The notes under the pieces are model-generated. The model did no database searches. It was not told the origin of the DNA and worked only from the letters and a program-made list of their open reading frames with translations. From Xenorhabdus sp. IM139775 (GTDB lineage Bacteria; Pseudomonadota; Gammaproteobacteria; Enterobacterales; Enterobacteriaceae): a stretch of 64,000 bases of DNA. The stretch covers positions 49,727 to 113,726 of the forward strand of contig NZ_JAQRFK010000002.1 of the NCBI RefSeq assembly GCF_028598745.1. Direction: 5' to 3'. The translations under genes were made by a program, and so were the position numbers. Shown here in pieces: positions 62,601 through 64,000 of the stretch. The first letter of the stretch is position 1, and the number at the start of each line of letters is the position of its first letter.

Positions 62601-63451
62601 TACCGATACGACCAGATGGCACCGAACCACCGCTATTCTTTGTCCCCAGCGGCATGGATGACTATTCTTATGTTTTCGGGCTGGCTCAGTATATTCAGGC
62701 GGATTACCCGATTTATGCGCTCCCTTGGCCGTCCCTCAATGATGAGCAGATGTCGAGCATTGAAGCACTGGCAGCCAGAATGATCACCTTTATGAAGGCA
62801 GTGCGGCCGGAAGGCCCGTACCGGATATACGGCTACTCTTCGGGGGGCATACTGGCTTATGCCATTGCCCAACAACTCTTGAATGCCGGAGAAACCGTTA
62901 ACTTCTTAGGCCTGATTGATACACCTGCGCCTCACCGTTTCAAGGCGCTCGTCGTTCAACCTAAACTTCAGTTCCTGGCTGAATTAGCGAGGCAGTCAGT
63001 GGATGAACATCCTCAGGAGATTGCGACATTGCATCAGAAAATGGACGAACTGGATTTGGTGCAATTTATTGCCGCCGCGCAGGCGTTGGAATTATACCCA
63101 TCCAATCTGCGGCCCGATTTGATTGCAAGGCGTTGGGAGCAGATGGGGAGTTATGTTCAGATGGTCAAAGATTATGAACCGAAAGCCCTTGCCATCACGC
63201 TGCATCAATTCTATGCCATGAACGCTTATCCGCAAATCCCGTTTGTGACGGATGTTGCGCTACAGTCCATCACGATGGAACCGTCGTTAGGCTGGGATCA
63301 GATAGTTCCCGATTCTTCGCTACAATTAACGCCAATTCCCGGAGATCATTTTAGTCTGATGGAAGAGAGTGAAAATAAAATCATTCTGGCTAAGACCTTA
63401 AGCAGGGCATTGGCAATGGATTGTGAAGCGGAGGCGCTGTCATGCCGATAA
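47681..63451 (+). CDS. gxpS: Five-module nonribosomal peptide synthetase, GameXPeptide synthetase-like
   Basis: 5256 residues; GAGG 10 nt before the ATG. Domain order from motifs (approximate residues): A1 (YIMYTSGSTG 205), T1 (GGHSL 597), C2 dual C/E (HHLLAKEGD about 700; HHLIGDH 819), A2 (1281), T2 (1680), C3 LCL (HHIISDG 1888), A3 (2361), T3 (2744), C4 dual C/E (HHLLANEGD; HHLIGDH 2975), A4 (3442), T4 (3825), C5 dual C/E (HHLLADKGD; 4057), A5 (4536), T5 (4919), TE (GYSSGG 5051; PGDHFSL His). The HHxxxxxGD motifs mark epimerising C domains, giving D residues at 1, 3 and 4. Ten-residue A-domain codes read by alignment to GrsA: DAFWIGATFK (A1), DAWCIGAVCK (A2, A4, A5), DAWCMAAVCK (A3). This matches GxpS, which makes cyclo(D-Val-Leu-D-Phe-D-Leu-Leu). 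No tailoring genes adjoin. Confidence 0.9.
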   Translation: MKDSRAAKEIIFDTVLEPIPPEKVNNDISVEKVNLLSGAERTLLLETWNATETVYPDQLGIHQLFERQVEKTPTATALIAGDKILSYAQLNARANRLTHQLIKQGICPNDPVAILLERSIELVVAQLAILKAGAVYVPIDVSVPDERKNWLINDSLARLVLTSAQAHTPTDLDVPLMRLSDETDANKAEERVNPDLLCSSTAPAYIMYTSGSTGTPKGVIVPHRAVVRLVINSGYVEIQPNDRVAFAANPAFDASTFEVWAPLLNGGALVVIAHTTLLTPAEFVRALERYQVNILWLSVGLFNRLAAALSPVLPQLKSLIVGGDSLDPHVIAQVLHHNPPQQLLNAYGPTEGTTFTTTYRIETLAAGTTHIPIGRPIANTRIYLLDEQGQPVPLGRIGEIYVGGDGVACGYLNRPELTAERFLVDPFSDAPDARMYRTGDLARYLPDGNLEFLGRNDQQVKIRGFRIEPGEIESRLVEYSAVREAVVLALGAGQDKQLVAYVLAGPDDELPAHLREHLSARLPDYMVPVAFVRLDEFPLTPNGKLDRRALPVPGEEAFARQIYAAPQGEREIALATIWRELLGIGQISRHDSFFALGGHSLLGVRMIEQLRHSGLTLTARDLFQSPILAELAQTLGQHQTVTVPPNVITPATTALTPAMLPLIELTQTEIDHIVGLVPGGVSNIQDIYALSPLQDGILFHHLLAKEGDPYLLAYPMIFADRDLLDRYLFAVQQVINRHDIFRTAFIWQGLSVPAQVVWRQAPLSVTELTLNPADGSVSDQLAQRFDPRQYRLELSQAPLLRFVIAQETDGRWYVLQLQHHLIGDHTTLEVMNREVRACLDGQDADLPVPVPFRNLVAQARQGVDQTEHHRFFTDMLAEVDEPTLPFGLTEVHRDGSQVTQAHRMLPPALNDRLRAQARRLGVSLATLCHLAWAHVLSRTSGQEKVVFGTVLFGRMAAGEGADSGMGLFINTLPLRLDIDDTPLHDSVRLAHARLAGLLDYEHASLALAQRCSGVQGGTPLFSALLNYRHNEHPMVPYEAVPGIEFLGEQERTNYPFVLSVEDGGATLGLTAQVVQPFDSERVCGYMQQALESLADALELAPETPVRMLNVLPASERTLLLETWNATETPYPEQVCIHQLIEQQAEKTPDATALVYENQTFSYQQFNACANRLAHQLIALNVVPDQRVAICMASSPARVIAVLAVLKAGGAYVPLDPAYPGERLSHILTDAAPAILLADSIGRTALGEKTLTALTVLDPNSLPDQPDSNPQVPALTSRHLAYVIYTSGSTGTPKGVMVEHRGLVNLIQDKITRFDLRPASRMLQFASFGFDASVWEIMMALGSGASLMIPADLIRQDSRHLWHYLEEQSVTHACLTPALLRDGIDLPAIAIKPTLILGGEAPSPVLLRALSHRATLFNAYGPTEITVCATHWRCPSNDTDVNHADVNHTEVLIPIGRPTANTRLYLLDNHGQPVPLGAVGELYIGGAGVARGYLNRPDLTDERFLADPFSAATDARMYRTGDLVRYLPDGNLVFVGRNDQQIKIRGFRIEPGEIEARLAEHPTVREARVVAVALGNERDGQDKRLVAYIVAEANSGLAASLHRHLSAVLPDYMVPAAFVRLAAFPLTPNGKLDHQALPAPAEDAFAHQIYVAPQGEMEIAVAAIWRELLAVEQIGRYDNFFALGGHSLLAVRMINRIAVFGVDLPLAALFMSPSLAGFTGKICALRYADKANSDNLPDIRPISRDGVLPLSFGQQRLWFLAQFEGVSDTYHIPTAQRLHGRLNLSAWQEALNRLFARHEALRSLFITVEGQPQVKLLPAELGLPIQKYDLRKTSDRKTSDRKTSDVDEQLERLCAQEAETPFDLACGPLIRCSLIQLAEEDHLFLLTQHHIISDGWSLGILKSELAALYTACLNQQPDLLPPLPLQYPDYAAWQRQVFSGEGVQAQSDYWRRTLADAPVLLELPTDRLRPAQQSFTGGRIAVHIDATLVQALKHLGQQHGTTLFMTLLTAWAALLSRLSGQDDVVIGIPSANRNRREIEPLLGFFVNTLALRIDLSAMPDVVTLLRRVQQATLGAQAHQDLPFEQVVEIVQPPRRPEHTPLFQVMFAWQESETEAWQLPELTVTPFGLGYDIAKFDLQLELTEKAGEVVGELNYSSALFDHETIERQVGYLQAILRAMVHQPQQPVTAIDILSSAERERLLENGSATEEAYPTQVCFHQLFEQQAEKTPDAIAVMYENQTLSYAELNARANRLAHQLIALGVAPDQRVAICVTRSLARIIGLLAVLKAGGAYVPLDPAYPGERLAYILTDAAPVIVLADNAGRAALSEDVLATLTVLDPNLLPEQPDNNPHVFGLAPHHLAYVIYTSGSTGRPKGVMIEHGSAVNLALTQITQFNVGATSRMLQFASFGFDASVWEMMMALGCGAMLVIPTETVRQDPQRLWRYLEEHAVTHACLTPAMFHDGAALPAIAIKPTVMFAGEAPSTALFQALCNRADLFNAYGPTEITVCATTWHCPPDYTGGLIPIGRPVANKRLYLLDEHRQPVPLGAVGELYIGGVGVARGYLNRPELTAERFLRDPFSGDTHARMYRTGDLARYLPDGNLLFVGRNDQQVKIRGFRIEPGEIETRLIEHAEVSEALVLALGDGQDKRLVAYVVTQADDGLATRLREHLNAILPDYMVPAAFVRLDAFPLTPNGKLDRQSLPAPDQHAFAHQAYQAPQGEIEIALAAIWRDLLNVGQIGRHDSFFALGGHSLLAVKMIERLRRMGLGLSVQTLFQHPTLSILAQALTQHSLTPHHEVSVPDNGITPDTTVLTPAMLPLIDLTQSDIDRIVEQVPGGITNIQDIYALSPLQDGILFHHLLANEGDPYLLITQQAFADRRLLDRYLAAVQQVVDRHDILRTAFIWEGISAPAQVVCRQVPLSVTELTLDPADGPVSDQLAQRFDPRRHRIDLNQSPLLRFVVAPERDGRWIVLQLLHHLIGDHTTLEVMNSEVQAFLSGRTDAGKTGSLPAPVPFRHLVAQARQGSNQAEHTRFFTAMLAEIEEPTLPFGLAEVHHDGSQVTEAHRLLSAGLNDRLRSQARRLGVSVAALCHLAWAQVLSHTSGQDRVVFGTVLFGRMQAGEGSDSGMGLFINTLPLRLDIDNTPVRDSVRAAHGRLAGLLEHEHASLALAQRCSGVARGTPLFNALLNYRHNTQPVTPNEIVSGIEFLGAQERTNYPFVLSVEDGGTDLGLTAQVVQPFDPERICGYMQRALESLVEALEQAPDRPVQQLDILPATERTLLLTTWNATETAWPESLCIHQLFEQQAEKTPDATALIYEDRHLSYAGLNADANRLAHQLIALGVTPDQRVAICVASSPARIVALLAVLKAGGAYVPLDPAYPGERLSHILADAEPMILLADSTGHSSLGEPMLAGQTVIDPNSLPDQPDHNPQRPTLTSRHLAYVIYTSGSTGTPKGVMVEHRGLVNLIQDKIARFGILPTSRMLQFASFGFDAGVWEIMMALCGGAALVIPDEAVRQDPHRLWHYLQAQSVTHACLTPALLRDGTDLPAITIKPTLILGGEAPSVALLKALCHKATLFNAYGPTEITVCATRWRCPSDYTGGLIPIGRPTANTRLYLLNALGQPVPLGAVGELYIGGVGVARGYLNRPELTDERFLADPFSAVTDARMYRTGDLVRYLPDGNLVFVGRNDQQIKIRGFRIEPGEIEARLTEYPGVREALVLALANGQDKRLVAYVAAHADHGLVNHLREHLSARLPDYMVPAAFVRLDTFPLTPNGKLDRRALPAPGEDAFARQIYAEPQGETETALAAIWHELLGVEQISRYDSFFALGGHSLLAVRMVERLRNLGLTLAVRDLFQSPVLSELAQTLKLNQAEKVPANVITPATTALTPAMLPLIDLTQPEIDHIVKQIPGGTANIQDIYALSPLQDGILFHHLLADKGDPYLLAGQMAFADRPLLDRYLAAVQQVIHRHDILRTAFIWQGLSVPAQVVCRQALLSVTELTLDPAEGAISDQLAQRFNPRHYRLDLGQAPLLRFVVAKEMVAQERDGRWIVLQLMHHLIGDHTALDVMSHEIQAYLDGQGSHLPAPAPFRNLVAQARLGMSQEQHSRFFTEMLADVNEPTLPFGLAEVHHDGSQMTESHRMLTAELNDRLRGQARRLGVSLAALCHLAWAQVLSRTSGQQQVVFGTVLFGRMAAGEGAENGMGLFINTLPLRLDMDDTPVRDSVQAAHHRLAGLLEHEYASLALAQRCSGVQGGTPLFSTLLNYRHNMAAATSNEIMAGVEFLGAQERTNYPFTLSVEDFGDALGLTAQIVQPFEAARVCGYMQQALESLVTALESAPETPVQELDILPATESHLLLKTSHAAQTAYPDSLCIHQLFEQQVEKNPAAVALAHEAQTFSYAELNARANRLAHQLMTLGVKPDQRVAICVTRSPASVVALLAVLKAGGAYVPLDPAYPGDRLAYMLNDAAPSVVLADKAGRAALGEHALAALTVLDPNIQPEQPDHIDQSDNIDQSDNIDQSDNNPSVPALTSRHLAYVIYTSGSTGTPKGVMVEHRGLVNLIWEKISQFDIRPDSRMLQFASSGFDASVWEVMLALCSGATLEIPLDSVRQDPLRLWHYLEEHQVTHACLTPALLRDGADLPAITIKPTLILGGEAPSVALFQALRDRATLFNAYGPTEITVCATCWRCPPDETDMLIPIGRPTANTRIYLLDNHGQPVPFGAVGELYIGGAGVTRGYLNRPDLTAERFLTDPFSDVEGARMYRTGDLVRYLPDGNLLFVGRNDQQIKIRGFRIEPGEIEARLTEYPEVREALVLARGDGQDKRLVAYIVAAEDNELASQLHRHLRALLPDYMVPAAFVRLDAFPLTPNGKLDHRALPVPDQHAFARQIYEAPQGETEIVLAAIWRELLGVERIGRHDNFFTLGGHSLLAMRMINLAAGRGLICSLNNLFQFPVLAELVAEITLDPLSQSHSSAIPIRPDGTEPPLFFVPSGMDDYSYVFGLAQYIQADYPIYALPWPSLNDEQMSSIEALAARMITFMKAVRPEGPYRIYGYSSGGILAYAIAQQLLNAGETVNFLGLIDTPAPHRFKALVVQPKLQFLAELARQSVDEHPQEIATLHQKMDELDLVQFIAAAQALELYPSNLRPDLIARRWEQMGSYVQMVKDYEPKALAITLHQFYAMNAYPQIPFVTDVALQSITMEPSLGWDQIVPDSSLQLTPIPGDHFSLMEESENKIILAKTLSRALAMDCEAEALSCR
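51992..52021. repeat. 15-bp in-frame repeat in NRPS A2 domain
   Basis: ACCGATGTGAACCAT (51992-52006) and GCCGATGTGAACCAT (52007-52021) encode a repeated (T/A)DVNH in a surface loop before the PIGRP strand of A2; A3 and A4 lack it. Confidence 0.9.
53168..53212. repeat. 15-bp triplicate repeat in NRPS C3 domain
   Basis: Three perfect copies of CGTAAAACATCTGAC (53168-53182, 53183-53197, 53198-53212) encode RKTSD three times between the N-terminal subdomain strands of the LCL domain. Confidence 0.97.
61191..61244. repeat. 18-bp triplicate repeat in NRPS A5 domain
   Basis: Three copies of ACATTGATCAGTCAGATA (61191-61208, 61209-61226 with one change, 61227-61244) encode NIDQSD-type repeats just before the A3 core motif of A5. 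The other A domains lack this insertion. Confidence 0.95.
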
Positions 63452-63521
63452 TATTGCAGGATATAAGGCTATATTAATGTCTGGATTATCCGGTTAAAGA
63501 TTGTTTTAACAGCAGAATATA

Positions 63522-63549
63522 GGCACCGAAGGTTAATGACTTCGGTGCC
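63522..63549 (+). terminator. Terminator after the NRPS
   Basis: GGCACCGAAG (63522-63531) pairs with CTTCGGTGCC (63540-63549), followed by TTATTTG; 70 bp after the NRPS stop, so no further gene is co-transcribed. Confidence 0.85.
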
Positions 63550-64000
63550 TTATTTGATTTCAAAGAAAAACATCATCACTCTTCTTCTTAATATGGAACT
63601 CCGAGAACCTTGTACAACAGCAAGCGTTTTTTTTCGATTTTAGGGCAATATCCTGAAAAAACACCTCAAGGCCGGGATTTTTCGTAGATAAATCATTACG
63701 GCAAAACAGAATACGCGTTGATAAGACAACTCCCCACCTAACAAAATCCAATATCACATTGTTTTTTAATACAAAAACAACAGACGTCACTCAATATCAC
63801 GTCAGAATATTTCTGCTGCTTGCAAAAAATTCAAAAGTGCGAGTGAACGCCAGTTTTAGATGAATTAAAAGACTATTTAGTGAAAAAGGTAATAGTAAAT
63901 AATATTTTTGATTAAAAAATGGTAAATAAACCGCAATAATACATAAAAACATTAAAATGTCTTTATATAAGTCAAATCAATAAAATTTTATTAAAAAACA
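63550..64000. other. AT-rich right end without recognisable gene
   Basis: 450 bp, strongly AT-rich. A 76-codon minus-strand frame (63560-63790) has no ribosome site or recognisable sequence. Nothing supported. Confidence 0.4.

Noticed and set aside
63560..63790. 76-codon minus-strand frame after the NRPS
   Set aside because: No ribosome site, no family resemblance, in AT-rich terminal DNA.

Overview
The window reads as chromosomal DNA of an entomopathogenic enterobacterium, most likely Xenorhabdus (Photorhabdus is the alternative). The evidence is three enterobacterial core blocks in familiar order (glnE-ygiF / ygiM-cca-folB-plsY; barstar-tldD-yhdP-rng-maf-mreDCB; acuI-aroQ-accBC-yhdT-panF-prmA-dusB-fis), AT-rich spacers, and a five-module NRPS whose layout matches the GameXPeptide synthetase GxpS. 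Species assignment is inference.

Layout. 1-4.5 kb: core genes with decay (YgiF without most of its CHAD domain; Cca without its HD-domain metal ligands). 4.6-8.7 kb: four overlapping minus-strand genes (ketosynthase III, SDR, metallo-beta-lactamase-fold hydrolase, F390-synthetase-like adenylating enzyme), an uncharacterised small-molecule operon resembling the ole/beta-lactone logic. 8.7-10 kb: AT-rich spacer with one possible small membrane protein. 10-15.4 kb: defence island with an MvaI/BcnI-type restriction enzyme, divergent C5 methyltransferase, a 153-bp MITE-like element with a 10-bp target duplication, Vsr, and a phosphorothioate-sensing HNH endonuclease. 15.4-17.3 kb: an ABC-F protein with a structured 5' leader (terminator, overlapping leader ORF, Shine-Dalgarno-sequestering helix). 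17.3-21.9 kb: potABCD polyamine importer, split between potC and potD by a phd-doc toxin-antitoxin pair and two terminators.

22.4-24.6 kb: YbjQ, YaiI, a transporter fragment, and a barnase/barstar pair. 24.6-39.7 kb: core block (protein maturation, envelope lipid transport, RNA processing, cell shape, fatty-acid precursor supply) with csrD absent between mreB and acuI. 40.1-41.3 kb: an M64 metallopeptidase inserted between accC and yhdT. 41.6-45.8 kb: yhdT-panF-prmA-dusB-fis. 46-46.6 kb: a Fic gene cut off inside its active-site loop. 47.7-63.5 kb: a 5256-residue NRPS, A-T-C/E-A-T-C-A-T-C/E-A-T-C/E-A-T-TE, predicted to make a cyclic pentapeptide with D residues at positions 1, 3 and 4.

A recurring oddity is short in-frame tandem duplications (12-18 bp, 2-3 copies) inside unrelated genes (ygiF, yhdP, the NRPS). 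No tRNA, rRNA or CRISPR array was seen.
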